Source of the DNA: an uncultured Eubacteriales bacterium
GTDB taxonomy: Bacteria > Bacillota > Clostridia > Oscillospirales > Acutalibacteraceae
Direction of reading: 5' to 3'
DNA length: 40,380 bases
Assembly (NCBI GenBank): GCA_900317815.1
Contig: ONIC01000091.1
Span: 1-40,380 of the forward strand
The notes under the pieces were generated by a model that did not search any database, was not told where the DNA came from, and saw nothing but the letters and a program-made list of their open reading frames with translations. Numbering within the stretch: the stretch's first letter is position 1; every line of letters begins with the position of its first letter. A program made the position numbers and the translations under genes. Shown in pieces: positions 18,678 through 27,703 of this stretch.

Positions 18678-20015
18678 ATGTCCACATCGCTAAACAAAAA
18701 ATATCTTACAGGTTTTATGAATGATTCGGAGCTTGATAATCTTGCCACTCAGGTCAAGGCAGCTCATGACGCTCTCCACAACGGCACAGGCGCAGGCAAT
18801 GATTTCATTGGCTGGCTCACGCTTCCAACCGATTATGACAAGGAAGAGTTTGCCCGCATCAAGGCAGCAGCGGAGAAGGTAAAGAAGAATTCCGATGTTT
18901 TCGTAGTTATCGGCATCGGCGGCAGTTATCTCGGCGCAAGAGCCGCAATAGAATTCCTGAAGTCGCCTAACTATAACGCGCTCAAGAAGGATACTCCCGA
19001 CATCTACTATACAGGTAATTCCATCAGCTCGACTGCTCTTTCCGAGCTTCTCGAGATCTGCGAAGGCCGGGATGTTTCTATCAATATGATCTCCAAGTCA
19101 GGCACAACGACCGAGCCTGCTATTGCTTTCAGAGTATTCAGAGAGATGCTCGAGAAGAAGTACGGCAAGGACGGCGCAAAAGAGAGGATCTTCTGTACGA
19201 CAGATAAATCGCGCGGCACACTCAAGCAGCTTGCTGACCGCGAGGGTTACGAGACTTTCGTAGTTCCCGATGATGTCGGCGGCCGCTACTCAGTTCTTAC
19301 GGCAGTAGGACTTCTCCCAATCGCAGTTGCAGGCGCAGATCTTGATGCTCTCATGGCAGGCGCTGCAAAGGCTCAGGCTGATTTCAACAACGACGATCTG
19401 AAGACGAATGAGTGCTATCAGTACGCCGCTATCAGAAACGCTCTTTATGCAAAGGGCTATACAACAGAGATTCTCGTATCCTACGAGCCTTCCTTCACTA
19501 TGATGAGCGAGTGGTATAAGCAGCTCTTTGGCGAGAGTGAGGGCAAGGACAACAAGGGTATCTTCCCCGCAAGCGTTACTTTCTCCACAGACCTCCACTC
19601 AATGGGTCAGTATATCCAGGAAGGCAGAAGAAACCTCTTCGAGACAGTTGTGTCGTTTGAGAAGCCGAAGCGTGAGATCATGATCGGAACAGATCCCGAG
19701 AACGTTGACGGACTCAACTTCCTGTCGGGCAAGGGTATGAGCTTTGTCAACAGCAAGGCGTTCCAGGGCACGATCCTTGCTCATAACGACGGCGGCGTTC
19801 CGAACGTTGTTCTCTCCGTTCCCGAGATGAACGAGGCAGAGCTCGGTTATCTGATCTACTTCTTCGAGAAGGCATGCGCTGTCAGCGGATATCTCCTCGG
19901 AGTAAATCCCTTCAACCAGCCGGGCGTTGAGAGCTATAAGAAGAATATGTTCGCTCTCCTCGGCAAGCCCGGATATGAGGACGCAAAGGCAGCTCTTGAG
20001 GCAAGACTCGGCTGA
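18678..20015 (+). CDS. pgi: Glucose-6-phosphate isomerase
   Basis: The enzyme interconverts glucose-6-phosphate and fructose-6-phosphate in glycolysis. The 445-residue protein is of the shorter bacterial type found in Firmicutes. Substrate-binding and signature blocks are visible: [10 protein letters not shown] at 79-88, SKSGTTTE at 139-146 and DDVGGRYS at 198-205. The catalytic-helix region is [33 protein letters not shown]. The start is ATG at 18678 after AAGGAGG. Codon use is strongly biased, as expected for a highly expressed gene. The next gene follows after 53 bp. Confidence 0.97.
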   Translation: MSTSLNKKYLTGFMNDSELDNLATQVKAAHDALHNGTGAGNDFIGWLTLPTDYDKEEFARIKAAAEKVKKNSDVFVVIGIGGSYLGARAAIEFLKSPNYNALKKDTPDIYYTGNSISSTALSELLEICEGRDVSINMISKSGTTTEPAIAFRVFREMLEKKYGKDGAKERIFCTTDKSRGTLKQLADREGYETFVVPDDVGGRYSVLTAVGLLPIAVAGADLDALMAGAAKAQADFNNDDLKTNECYQYAAIRNALYAKGYTTEILVSYEPSFTMMSEWYKQLFGESEGKDNKGIFPASVTFSTDLHSMGQYIQEGRRNLFETVVSFEKPKREIMIGTDPENVDGLNFLSGKGMSFVNSKAFQGTILAHNDGGVPNVVLSVPEMNEAELGYLIYFFEKACAVSGYLLGVNPFNQPGVESYKKNMFALLGKPGYEDAKAALEARLG

Positions 20016-20068
20016 TATACAAATTAACAAAAGAACTATAAAATATACAAACGAAAGGAATGGTAATA

Positions 20069-20485
20069 ATGGTAACATTATTGATCGGCAAGAAAGGCTC
20101 GGGCAAGACAAAGAGACTTATCGAGGAGGCTAACGCAGCAGTCGCAGCTTCGAACGGCAGCGTTGTTGTAGTTGAGAAGGGCGCAAAGCTCACATACGAC
20201 CTCACATATAAGGCTCGTCTCGTTGATTCCGACGCATTCAAGATCAAGGGCTACGATATGCTCTACGGCTTCATCAGCGGTATGTGCGCAGGCAATTACG
20301 ATATCACCGATATCTTCATTGATTCGACATTCAAGATCGCAGGCGACGATAAGGCAGAGCTTTCCACATTCGTAGACAAGCTCAACGTTCTTGCAGACTA
20401 TGCAAATACAACGATCACGCTTCTGATCTCCTCTGCGAAGGATGATCTCCCGTCCGATATCAATGCTACTCTCGAGGAGCTTTGA
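20069..20485 (+). CDS. Small P-loop ATP-binding protein of unknown role
   Basis: The 138-residue protein opens with the Walker A motif GKKGSGKT and continues with a compact mixed fold (GSVVVVEKGAKLTYDLTY, then DITDIFIDSTFKIAG, a likely Walker B-like strand ending in FID). It is too small for a full AAA or RecA protein. Similar small P-loop proteins are widespread in Clostridia without known function. The start is ATG at 20069: AAAGGA at 20054-20059 leaves 9 bases, whereas an in-frame ATG at 20060 directly abuts the site. It lies after pgi with no terminator between and before a clear terminator. Confidence 0.8.
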   Translation: MVTLLIGKKGSGKTKRLIEEANAAVAASNGSVVVVEKGAKLTYDLTYKARLVDSDAFKIKGYDMLYGFISGMCAGNYDITDIFIDSTFKIAGDDKAELSTFVDKLNVLADYANTTITLLISSAKDDLPSDINATLEEL

Positions 20486-20511
20486 TCTTGTGATATTTTG
20501 ACAGACTCTTT

Positions 20512-20550
20512 AGTCCGGAGGACCGCACAGGCTTTCCGGACTATATTTTT
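20512..20550 (+). terminator. Rho-independent terminator after the pgi unit
   Basis: Perfect 8-base arms AGTCCGGA (20512-20519) and TCCGGACT (20535-20542), followed by ATATTTTT. The end of the T run abuts the ribosome binding site of the next gene. Confidence 0.8.
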
Positions 20551-20560
20551 GGAGGATAAT

Positions 20561-20950
20561 ATGCTTGAAACAGGAATAACGGGAACGATCACGAAAAAAG
20601 TAACGCAAGGGCTTTCGGCTCGCGAGCTCGGCAGCGGCGAGCTGGAGGTGTTCGCAACGCCGGCTATGATCGCGCTCATTGAGGAGACGGCGTGGAGAAG
20701 TGTCGCTGACAGGCTCGATGAAGGCTGCGGCACGGTAGGTACGAGCGTCAATATCACTCACACCGCCGCAACTCCGATCGGTATGGACGTTACCTGCAAA
20801 ACAACGCTCGTAGAGATAGACAGACGCAGACTTGTGTTTGAAGTCGGGGTCTTTGATGAATCGGGCGAGATCGGAAAGGGTACTCACGAGCGCTTTATAG
20901 TCAATAACGAGAAATTTCAGGCGAAGGCAGATGCCAAAGCCGGTAAATGA
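20561..20950 (+). CDS. FlK-like hotdog thioesterase
   Basis: The 129-residue protein has the single hotdog fold of the fluoroacetyl-CoA thioesterase (FlK) family. Thr33 in FATPAM, Glu41 in LIEETA and His67 in ITHTAATPIG have exactly the spacing (8 and 26) of FlK Thr42, Glu50 and His76. Fluoroacetate is not a likely substrate here. Related gut-bacterial proteins are annotated only as thioesterases, and the acyl-CoA is unknown. The start is ATG at 20561 with GGAGG at 20551-20555. The gene has terminators on both sides; no clear promoter was found between the upstream terminator and the start. Confidence 0.85.
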   Translation: MLETGITGTITKKVTQGLSARELGSGELEVFATPAMIALIEETAWRSVADRLDEGCGTVGTSVNITHTAATPIGMDVTCKTTLVEIDRRRLVFEVGVFDESGEIGKGTHERFIVNNEKFQAKADAKAGK

Positions 20951-20986
20951 GGACCGGGCTTGTTACAATAAAATGATATTTCAAGA

Positions 20987-21027
20987 ATCTCCGCGGAGGC
21001 AGCGACCTGCCGCGGGGATCTTTTTTT
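20987..21027 (+). terminator. Strong rho-independent terminator before spoIIIAE
   Basis: ATCTCCGCGG (20987-20996) pairs with CCGCGGGGAT (21010-21019), with one G-U, followed by C and seven T. It isolates the spoIIIA genes from the genes upstream. Confidence 0.9.
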
Positions 21028-21032
21028 GTACT

Positions 21033-21062
21033 GTAATAATCGACCTGAGCTTTGAATATAAT
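21033..21062 (+). promoter_or_regulatory. Candidate sigma-E sporulation promoter of spoIIIAE
   Basis: GTAATAAT at 21033-21040, a 14-bp spacer and AATATAAT at 21055-21062 each match 6 of 8 positions of the B. subtilis sigma-E boxes (GTCATATT and CATACAAT). No sigma-A promoter with proper spacing is seen. Sigma-E control is what the B. subtilis spoIIIA operon uses. Confidence 0.5.
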
Positions 21063-21091
21063 GTACAGAGATAAAGGCGAGGGGGGAGAAG

Positions 21092-22225
21092 ATGAGAAGG
21101 GCGGTATGTTTTATCTTTGCGGCTGCAGTCATGTTGTTGTCGGGGTTTCCCGCTTTTGCGCTTGATGAAACACCCGACACGGCGCAGATCACCGAGCGGC
21201 TCTATCACGAGTCGGGAGCGGACAGGCTCGAATCGTCTCTCCCCGAGGACGCGCGCAGATTTCTCGAAAGCTCGGGCTTTACAGGTTTTACTCCGAACGG
21301 CGTCAGCAACGTAGATGTGCAGCGTGTTTTGTCATCTCTCGGAAAAATTATCAGGCAAAATACGATCGAGCCATTTCGTGTCCTCGTCGGGATATTCGGG
21401 ATAGTTCTTCTGTCGGCAGCTCTGCGGACTGTCGGGACAGGCGGCAGTTCAGACGGAGTTTTGTCGCTCGTGACCTCGCTGTGTACAATCTCGGTGATCG
21501 CACCTCCCGTTCTCGGTCTGACGAGTGACCTTGCCGATACGATCACGGTATCGGGAAATTTTATGCTGTTGTATGTGCCCGTGATCTCGGGACTTATCGT
21601 AGCGTCGGGAGCAGCGGCGAGCGGTTATATGTACTGCGGAGTAATGGTTTTTGTGTCGAATGCAGTTATGCAGATCGCCTCGATGGCAGTCGTTCCGCTG
21701 CTGAAATGCTTGATGTCACTTTCCCTTGTCTCATCTGCGTGTATCAGCGTTAAGTTGGGCGGTTTGACCGAGCTGTTTCGCAAGGCATCGAGGTTTGTCC
21801 TGACATTTTGTATGTCGCTGTTTGCAGCGTTTCTGACGATGCGTTCGATCGTTGCCGCCGCTGCGGACAGCCTGACGAACCGTGCGGTGAAATTTGCGGT
21901 CAGTTCGTTTGTCCCTCTCGTCGGAGGCGCACTCTCGGAAGCTTATCAGACGGTGATAAGCTGTGTTTCGATACTGAAGGCGGGAGTCGGAGCGGCGGCG
22001 ATAGCGGCAGTCTTTGCGATGTTCATTCCCGCTGCGGTCCGCTGTCTGATCTGGCAGAGCGTGACCTCGCTCGGTGCGGCTATGTGCGGTATATTCGGGC
22101 TTGATAAAGCGGAGTCACTGCTTGTTTCGCTGTCAAATGTCGTGTCGGTAATGTTCGCTGTGCTTATGTGTACAATGGTCATATATATGATAAGCACGGC
22201 GGTAATAATCATTGCGGGTGGTTAA
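21092..22225 (+). CDS. spoIIIAE: Stage III sporulation protein AE
   Basis: SpoIIIAE is a polytopic membrane protein of the channel that links mother cell and forespore. The 377-residue protein has a signal-like N-terminus, a soluble region (about 25-95), and then many hydrophobic segments, including FVSNAVMQIASMAVVPLLKCLM and the repeat of small residues GVGAAAIAAVFAMFIPAAVR. It matches the family in length and layout. The start is ATG at 21092 behind GGGGGGAG. It is the first gene of its transcript, because a terminator and a candidate sigma-E promoter lie immediately upstream; spoIIIAA to AD are not next to it. Confidence 0.88.
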   Translation: MRRAVCFIFAAAVMLLSGFPAFALDETPDTAQITERLYHESGADRLESSLPEDARRFLESSGFTGFTPNGVSNVDVQRVLSSLGKIIRQNTIEPFRVLVGIFGIVLLSAALRTVGTGGSSDGVLSLVTSLCTISVIAPPVLGLTSDLADTITVSGNFMLLYVPVISGLIVASGAAASGYMYCGVMVFVSNAVMQIASMAVVPLLKCLMSLSLVSSACISVKLGGLTELFRKASRFVLTFCMSLFAAFLTMRSIVAAAADSLTNRAVKFAVSSFVPLVGGALSEAYQTVISCVSILKAGVGAAAIAAVFAMFIPAAVRCLIWQSVTSLGAAMCGIFGLDKAESLLVSLSNVVSVMFAVLMCTMVIYMISTAVIIIAGG

Positions 22226-22693
22226 ATGGACGAGATAAAAGCGTGGGTGCTCTCGCTGTGTGCGTGTGCGGCTGTCATATCTATAGCAGAGCAGCTGCTG
22301 CCCGAAGGGTCGGTAAAGAAGACTGCTTATCTGATGCTGAGTTTGATAACTGCGCTGAGCCTGTGCAGACCGATAAAAAATCTACGGGAGCTTGATTTTG
22401 ATTTTTCAGTGAATGACAGCGATACCGCACCTTATACAGACTGGCTCGGAAGAGAGACGAGCCGAGAGTTTGCCAAACGTGCAGCGGGCCTGATAGAGGA
22501 CGTGCTCTGCGATATCGGAGTAAGTGCCGAAAAGATATCGGTCGAGACGGATATAGACAGCGGCGGCAGCGTATATATTAGCAAAGCTCGTATCACAGCG
22601 CAAAAGCGGTATGCCGATATGATAGAAGAGATAGAGTCGGCTGTGTACTCGAGACTCGGGATAGAAGCGGACGTTACAATAGATAGGGGGTAA
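22226..22693 (+). CDS. spoIIIAF: Stage III sporulation protein AF
   Basis: The 155-residue protein has two N-terminal membrane helices (about residues 4-20 and 31-48), followed by a soluble domain with the ring-building alpha/beta pattern (VSAEKISVETDIDSGGSVYISKARI). It ends IEADVTIDRG. In B. subtilis this is a component of the mother-cell side of the channel. The ATG directly follows the spoIIIAE stop, with GGGTGG as the ribosome binding site. Sequence identity in this family is low; the gene order supports the call. Confidence 0.8.
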   Translation: MDEIKAWVLSLCACAAVISIAEQLLPEGSVKKTAYLMLSLITALSLCRPIKNLRELDFDFSVNDSDTAPYTDWLGRETSREFAKRAAGLIEDVLCDIGVSAEKISVETDIDSGGSVYISKARITAQKRYADMIEEIESAVYSRLGIEADVTIDRG

Positions 22694-22695
22694 AT

Positions 22696-23229
22696 ATGCG
22701 GGAGCTGTCATTCGGTATATTAAAAAAGATTTCGGCAGATACGAAGCGGAGGATAATTTTAGTTACGGGTGCGCTCGGCCTTGCTCTGATTTTTCTGTCG
22801 GGATTTCTTCCCCTCGATAACAAGAGCGAGGAAAGCACAGGCGCAGACCCTCCACAGGAGACCTTTACTTCCGATGATTACAGAAAGGAGCTCGAAGGCG
22901 AGCTTGAAGGGATAATTTCGAAGATCGACGGCGCAGGCAGCGTTGAAATACTTATCACAATGGAGAGTACCGCAGAGGATATTTATGCGGCGGACAGAAG
23001 CGAAAGCACTTCGGCAGATGCAGTTCACAGCGAACAAAACGAGTATGTTATCATCAAGGGCAGAGACGGCAGCGAGCAGACAGTTCTGAAAAAGCAACGT
23101 ATGCCCGAGATAAGGGGTGTTCTTGTGGTGTGTGAGGGCGGAGACAGCAGCGTTATCCGCGAGAAGATCACGGCAGCGGTCGCAGGCGCTCTCGGCATCG
23201 CAAGAGGGAAAGTCGTAGTGGTGCAGTAG
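22696..23229 (+). CDS. spoIIIAG: Stage III sporulation protein AG
   Basis: SpoIIIAG forms a large ring in the intermembrane space of the developing spore. The 177-residue protein has one membrane helix (about 20-39), an acidic linker and the soluble domain with GAGSVEILITMESTAEDIY. The C-terminal segment is IRGVLVVCEGGDSSVIREKITAAVAGALGIARGKVVVV, typical of the family. The start is ATG at 22696 with AGGGGG 5 bases upstream. It follows spoIIIAF by 2 bp. Confidence 0.9.
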   Translation: MRELSFGILKKISADTKRRIILVTGALGLALIFLSGFLPLDNKSEESTGADPPQETFTSDDYRKELEGELEGIISKIDGAGSVEILITMESTAEDIYAADRSESTSADAVHSEQNEYVIIKGRDGSEQTVLKKQRMPEIRGVLVVCEGGDSSVIREKITAAVAGALGIARGKVVVVQ

Positions 23230-23270
23230 TGCCGACGTATTTTACTACACATTTGCAGACGGAGGTCAAT

Positions 23271-23825
23271 ATGAAATTCGGAAAGAAAGAGCTTATAATA
23301 TCTGTACTTGTGGCGGCGCTCGGAGCCGCCGTTTATCTCAATTGGCAGCTTACCCCGAAGAGCAGCGGAATCTATCCGAGCGACGAGGATCTCGGAACAG
23401 CGCACTATGTCAACGCAGCTATTGCAACTAAAGATACTGCGCCGAAGGAGCCTGCTGTTGTGTCCGAGCCGAGCGAGGAGGAGGAATATTTCTCAAGGGT
23501 GCGTCTTGAGCGCCAGAAAACACAGGACGAACTTATCTCTCTGGCTCGCAGCGTTGCGCAGTCTGAGACAACGAGCGGCGAGGCGAAAGCTCAGGCGGTC
23601 GCGCAGCTCAACTCTCTGATGAACATCGTCAATCAGCAGTCGAACATCGAGGGACTTGTGATCTCGAAAGGCTTTGACGACTGTGTGGCGTATATTCAGA
23701 ACGGCGAATGCAGCGTTGTCGTTTCGGGGAAGGAGCTTAAAAGCGATTCTCTTACCGCGATCAAGGATATCGTAACGAGCCAGACGGGTATTTCGTTCGA
23801 CAAGATCAGAGTTACCCATTTGTAA
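23271..23825 (+). CDS. spoIIIAH: Stage III sporulation protein AH
   Basis: SpoIIIAH is the mother-cell half of the zipper that meets SpoIIQ from the forespore. The 184-residue protein has one N-terminal membrane helix (about 8-24), an acidic linker and a C-terminal domain in the family style (RQKTQDELISLARSVAQSETTS, then VISKGFDDCVAYIQNGECSVVV). The start is ATG at 23271 after GGAGG. An upstream in-frame start would overlap the spoIIIAG stop and lacks a binding site. No spoIIQ is found in the window. Confidence 0.88.
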   Translation: MKFGKKELIISVLVAALGAAVYLNWQLTPKSSGIYPSDEDLGTAHYVNAAIATKDTAPKEPAVVSEPSEEEEYFSRVRLERQKTQDELISLARSVAQSETTSGEAKAQAVAQLNSLMNIVNQQSNIEGLVISKGFDDCVAYIQNGECSVVVSGKELKSDSLTAIKDIVTSQTGISFDKIRVTHL

Positions 23826-23840
23826 ATTTATTTTGAGCTG

Positions 23841-23869
23841 TTGATTTTGCCGCTTTGAACCTGTATAAT
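23841..23869 (+). promoter_or_regulatory. Sigma-A promoter of the GH13 operon
   Basis: TTGATT at 23841-23846, a 17-bp spacer and TATAAT at 23864-23869, about 80 bp before the GH13 start. Confidence 0.8.
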
Positions 23870-23948
23870 TGTAAATGAATGACGGGCAAAGATCTGCATT
23901 TGCGCAGTTACCCGATTTTCTCAATATACAGATTTAAGAGAGGTTTAT

Positions 23949-25712
23949 ATGAACTTATCTGCGGTTTATCACGTTTCAAGCGACAATTATTGTTTTCCGC
24001 TCGACGAGGATCATCTCTGCATCAGGCTTCGCACAGGTCTTGATATCGACCGTGCAACGCTCGTCTGGGGCGATCCCTTCGATGCGGGACTTTTCGGAAG
24101 CGAATCGGGCTGGAAGGGCGCTCATGTTAATATGACAAACAGTATGCGCCTTAGCGATCACAAGATCTTCGAGGCAGTAGTCGAGCCTCGTTTCAAGCGC
24201 TGCCGCTATTACTTTATTCTTCACGCAAAGGATGAGCAGTATTATTACGTTGAGAGCGGCTTCGAGAGCAAAAAACGTTTCGAGTCCTACAATGGAAGAC
24301 GTCAGGATTTTTTCTTTCCGTGGATGAACAGCGCCGACATAATAAAGCCTGCGCCGTGGGTCAACGAGACGATCTGGTATCAGATATTTCCCGACCGATT
24401 TTGTTCGAGCGGAAGAAATTCCGGCGGAAAGTTTCATAAGTGGGCGTCTCCCGACAAAAAGGTCTCGAATATGCACCTTTACGGCGGAGATCTCAAGGGC
24501 GTTGAGAGCAGGCTCGATTACCTCAGCAATTTGGGCGTTACGGGCATTTATTTTACGCCTATCAATGAAAGTCCCTCGAACCACAAGTACAACACGACCG
24601 ATTACAACAAGATCGATCCACAGTTCGGTGACGAGAACGATATCAGAGAGCTTATAGATCAGGCGCACAAGCGCGGCATCAGAGTTATGCTCGACGGCGT
24701 TTTCAACCACAGCGGAACAGGATTTTTCGCGTGGCAGGACGTTCTCAGAAACGGGCGTGATTCGAAGTATTTTGACTGGTTTATGATAAACAAATTTCCG
24801 CTGTCCGGGATCGGCGGCAAGTCTCGCAGGGGAGAATACTATTCGTTTGCGTTCGTTGACGATATGCCGAAGCTCAACACGAATAACGATGAGGTCATCG
24901 ACTACATAATAGATGTGTGCCGCCGCTGGGTAACTCATTACGGCATTGATGCACTGCGGCTCGATGTGGCAAACGAGCTTTCTCATAAGTTCAATAAGCG
25001 GCTTCGGCAGGAGATGCTGAAATTGCGGCCGGATTTCTATATCTGCGGCGAGATCTGGCACAACTCCATGCCGTGGCTGCGCGGTGACGAGTACGACTCA
25101 GTAATGAATTATTCACTTCAGGAGACGATCGAGAGCTTCTGGCGAAACGAGAGCTTCACAGCTACCGATTTTGAGTTTGGTGTGAATGAATGCAGGTGCC
25201 GATACACAGAGCAGACCTGCAGCGTAATGTTCAATCTGCTCGATTCACACGACACCATGCGCCTTATCACACGCTGCGGCGGCGATGTTGACGCATTCTA
25301 TCAGGAGCTTTGCACGTTGTTCACGCTCGACGGCTCCGTCTGTTTTTACTACGGTACGGAGGTTCGCCTTGAAGGGGGACACGACCCCGACTGCCGCCGC
25401 TGTATGCCGTGGGACAAGATAGAACGAGGAGAGTATGACGATCGGATCGAAGAAATGAAGCGGCTTATTTCCATGCGCCGCGCGATTCCTCAGCTTCGTC
25501 GGGGAACTCTCCGCTTTATCGACAGCGGAAGCGACCGTGTCATAATATACGAAAAATCGGGAAGCGGCAAGACATACAGAGTGATACTCAACTGCTCACA
25601 GCGGGATTTCGACACGGGCGAATATCTGCGATCGGTCTATTCGCGCAAGCTTTCAGGCAGAACTCTTTCACACGGCGGCGCAGCAGTCCTTGAAATGGGG
25701 GAGAGCGTATGA
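23949..25712 (+). CDS. Glycoside hydrolase family 13, neopullulanase/cyclomaltodextrinase-like
   Basis: The 587-residue enzyme should cleave alpha-1,4-linked maltodextrins inside the cell, as no signal peptide is present. An N-terminal CBM34-like beta domain (about 1-125) precedes the TIM barrel. Catalytic residues are Asp339 in LRLDVANE, Glu368 in YICGEIWH and Asp435 in LLDSHDT. The conserved barrel strands DGVFNHSG and GIYFTPI are also intact. The fusion of CBM34 with GH13 is typical of subfamily 20. The start is ATG at 23949 after AAGAGAGG. It overlaps the HAD phosphatase gene by 4 bp, which suggests that a sugar phosphate from this pathway may be its partner substrate. Confidence 0.92.
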   Translation: MNLSAVYHVSSDNYCFPLDEDHLCIRLRTGLDIDRATLVWGDPFDAGLFGSESGWKGAHVNMTNSMRLSDHKIFEAVVEPRFKRCRYYFILHAKDEQYYYVESGFESKKRFESYNGRRQDFFFPWMNSADIIKPAPWVNETIWYQIFPDRFCSSGRNSGGKFHKWASPDKKVSNMHLYGGDLKGVESRLDYLSNLGVTGIYFTPINESPSNHKYNTTDYNKIDPQFGDENDIRELIDQAHKRGIRVMLDGVFNHSGTGFFAWQDVLRNGRDSKYFDWFMINKFPLSGIGGKSRRGEYYSFAFVDDMPKLNTNNDEVIDYIIDVCRRWVTHYGIDALRLDVANELSHKFNKRLRQEMLKLRPDFYICGEIWHNSMPWLRGDEYDSVMNYSLQETIESFWRNESFTATDFEFGVNECRCRYTEQTCSVMFNLLDSHDTMRLITRCGGDVDAFYQELCTLFTLDGSVCFYYGTEVRLEGGHDPDCRRCMPWDKIERGEYDDRIEEMKRLISMRRAIPQLRRGTLRFIDSGSDRVIIYEKSGSGKTYRVILNCSQRDFDTGEYLRSVYSRKLSGRTLSHGGAAVLEMGESV

Positions 25713-26326
25713 TCGAAGGCGTTATCTTTGACGCAGACGGTACGCTGATCGACTCTATGCCGTTCTGGACAAGCACCGTATATGACATAATAAGAATAGC
25801 AGGTATCGAGCCGTCCGATGACCTGATCGATCTCTTAAACCCGATGTCTATGGCGGAGGGCGCAAGGTATCTCCACGACAATATTGGCATTGAAATGTCA
25901 GTCGATGAGATTATCGAGCAGGAAAATGCACGTGTGCTGGAATTCTATCAGAACGAGGTCGAGATGCTGCCGAATATGCGAGAACTTCTCGACTGTCTGT
26001 CGGCGCATGGAATCCCCATGGTGATCGCAAGCGCGACCGAAAGCGCCCTCATAAAGGCGGCTCTCGCCCACACGGGGATCACGGACAAATTCAAAGCCGT
26101 GCTTTCCTGCAGTGATGTCGGACACGGCAAGGACAAGCCTGATGTATTCCTGAAAGCGTGCGGTATACTCGGTTTATCCCCAGGGAAAACTGCCGTAGTC
26201 GAAGACTCACCGACCGCCCGCGAAACAGCTCGCCGTGCAGGATTTGTCGTTGTCGATGCACAGCGGTACATAGAAGCGGCGAACAACAGCCCCGACAAAC
26301 TCAACACATTCTTTGATATGACATAA
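25709..26326 (+). CDS. HAD family phosphatase (beta-phosphoglucomutase-like subgroup)
   Basis: The 205-residue protein has the HAD motif I DADGT with the nucleophilic Asp8 and Asp10. Motif II is Ser/Thr in MVIASATES, the motif III Lys lies in GKDKPDVF, and motif IV is VVEDSPT. A helical cap lies between about residues 15 and 80. Members of this subgroup hydrolyse small sugar phosphates or interconvert beta-glucose-1-phosphate and glucose-6-phosphate. Coupling by an ATGA overlap to a maltodextrin hydrolase makes a glucose phosphate a reasonable substrate, but this is inference. Confidence 0.88.
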   Translation: MIEGVIFDADGTLIDSMPFWTSTVYDIIRIAGIEPSDDLIDLLNPMSMAEGARYLHDNIGIEMSVDEIIEQENARVLEFYQNEVEMLPNMRELLDCLSAHGIPMVIASATESALIKAALAHTGITDKFKAVLSCSDVGHGKDKPDVFLKACGILGLSPGKTAVVEDSPTARETARRAGFVVVDAQRYIEAANNSPDKLNTFFDMT

Positions 26327-26332
26327 AATAAA

Positions 26333-26372
26333 CCGCCGCAAAGCATATTCAGCCTGCGGCGGTGTGCTTTTA
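26333..26372. terminator. Bidirectional terminator between HAD and DUF1015 genes
   Basis: CCGCCGCA (26333-26340) pairs perfectly with TGCGGCGG (26355-26362). T-rich sequence follows on both strands (TGTGCTTTTA and TTTATTTTA), serving the two convergent genes. Confidence 0.85.
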
Positions 26373-26375
26373 TTA

Positions 26376-27656
26376 TCAGTCCAGTCTGTTCATAACAAGA
26401 CCCGTGATGAGCTTCGGGTAGAAGTATGTCGATTTCTGCGGCATTTTTTCGCCTGCGGACGATACTGCGGCGATCTCGCTGATGCGTGTCGGGTTCAGGA
26501 TAAATGCGCAGTTAGCTTTTCCGCTGTCAACAGCGTTGAGCGCATCAACCGACTGCTTGACGTAGGTCAGGTTGATCTGCTTTGCCATGTTCTCGGCGTC
26601 TATTCCCATCAGCTTTTCAAGCACGAGCGTGTGAAGTACCGACACATCGAGTTGGCGTGATGCTTCGCTGAGTGTAGGCAGAAGCTTTTCCATTACGGAG
26701 ATATCCTTCAGTACGAGCAGTGTCCATTTGCTGTCTCCCGTGTACATCGCAAATGCCTTTTTTCCCTCATCATAGAGAGATCTGAGAGTAGGCTCGATCA
26801 GTGATGTGTCGCTGTACTCCGTTGTGTCGAAATAGGACGCGCATTCAGCCTTGACCTTCTCGGCGTCAAAGCTTTCAAGGTCGCGGACAATTCTGTGGGT
26901 CGGGAAAACGACAAGCCCCTTGTGTTCCATATTTACGAGCATCATCATCTGGTAGTCGCAGGCATCGCCCTCCTTCGCAAGTCCCTTGCTTCTCAGATAA
27001 TTCCTGTAATTGAGCGCAGTTTCGTAGCGGTGGTGACCGTCGGCGATGTAGAGCTTCCTGTCTGCAAAATCCCCGCAGATCGAACTGACATCTTTCTCGT
27101 CCGTTACGATCCACATTCTGTGAGTAACTCCGTCGGAGTCTGTAAGCTCAATGTCGGGCTTGCAGTCTGAGAGACGGTCGAGCTTGTCGGTCGTTGTGTT
27201 TTCCTCGTCGGAGTAAAGCGCGTAGATCTGGCTGAAATTGCAGTTTGTCGCCTTCATCAGGTTCAGACGATCTTCCTTTGCCTTCGAGAGTGTGAACTCG
27301 TGGGGGAGTATTACGCCCTTTTCAAACTCCTCAATCTTTACACGGACTATACAGCCCTTGACGCTCTTTCGCTGACCGTAAGCCGTGAACTCCTCCTCAT
27401 AGATATAGACCGCGTCCTTATCCTCGCGGACGAGAATGCCCTTTTCCGTCCACTCGTTCAAGATCTTTGCGGCGTCGTTGTATGGGTCGCTGCCCTTCGG
27501 AAGCTCCAGGCGTATCACGTTATATTCGTTGTTTTTTATATACGCCTGTCTCTGTCCCTCGCTGATAATATCGTAAGGCGGGCAGACAACGCCGTCGATA
27601 CCGCCCGTCTTCTGCACATCAAAGCGCAGCCCCTTGAATCCTTTTACCAATGCCAT
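26376..27656 (-). CDS. DUF1015 family protein
   Basis: The 426-residue soluble protein shows the DUF1015 hallmarks: KGFKGLRF near the start, VVCPPYDIIS, NVIRLELP and the central ADGHHRYETALNY. The ILPHEFTLSKAKEDRLNL segment is also conserved. Members are widespread in anaerobes, often near serine or amino-acid metabolism genes, but their reaction is not established. The start is ATG at 27656, with GGGTGG 7 bases upstream on the minus strand; a further 14 open codons lie before the binding site. It stands alone and is transcribed toward the HAD gene. Confidence 0.9.
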   Translation of the reverse strand: MALVKGFKGLRFDVQKTGGIDGVVCPPYDIISEGQRQAYIKNNEYNVIRLELPKGSDPYNDAAKILNEWTEKGILVREDKDAVYIYEEEFTAYGQRKSVKGCIVRVKIEEFEKGVILPHEFTLSKAKEDRLNLMKATNCNFSQIYALYSDEENTTTDKLDRLSDCKPDIELTDSDGVTHRMWIVTDEKDVSSICGDFADRKLYIADGHHRYETALNYRNYLRSKGLAKEGDACDYQMMMLVNMEHKGLVVFPTHRIVRDLESFDAEKVKAECASYFDTTEYSDTSLIEPTLRSLYDEGKKAFAMYTGDSKWTLLVLKDISVMEKLLPTLSEASRQLDVSVLHTLVLEKLMGIDAENMAKQINLTYVKQSVDALNAVDSGKANCAFILNPTRISEIAAVSSAGEKMPQKSTYFYPKLITGLVMNRLD

Positions 27657-27703
27657 TTTAAAACCACCCGTTTCATATTTGGGAATAAATCCCGTCAAAT
27701 TCT

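Noticed and set aside
20499..20550. Promoter starting with TTGACA before the thioesterase gene
   Set aside because: No acceptable -10 box lies 16-18 bp downstream, and the region is occupied by a terminator hairpin.
23976..25061. 361-codon minus-strand ORF opposite the GH13 gene
   Set aside because: Shadow ORF; the forward frame has all GH13 catalytic residues and a promoter.
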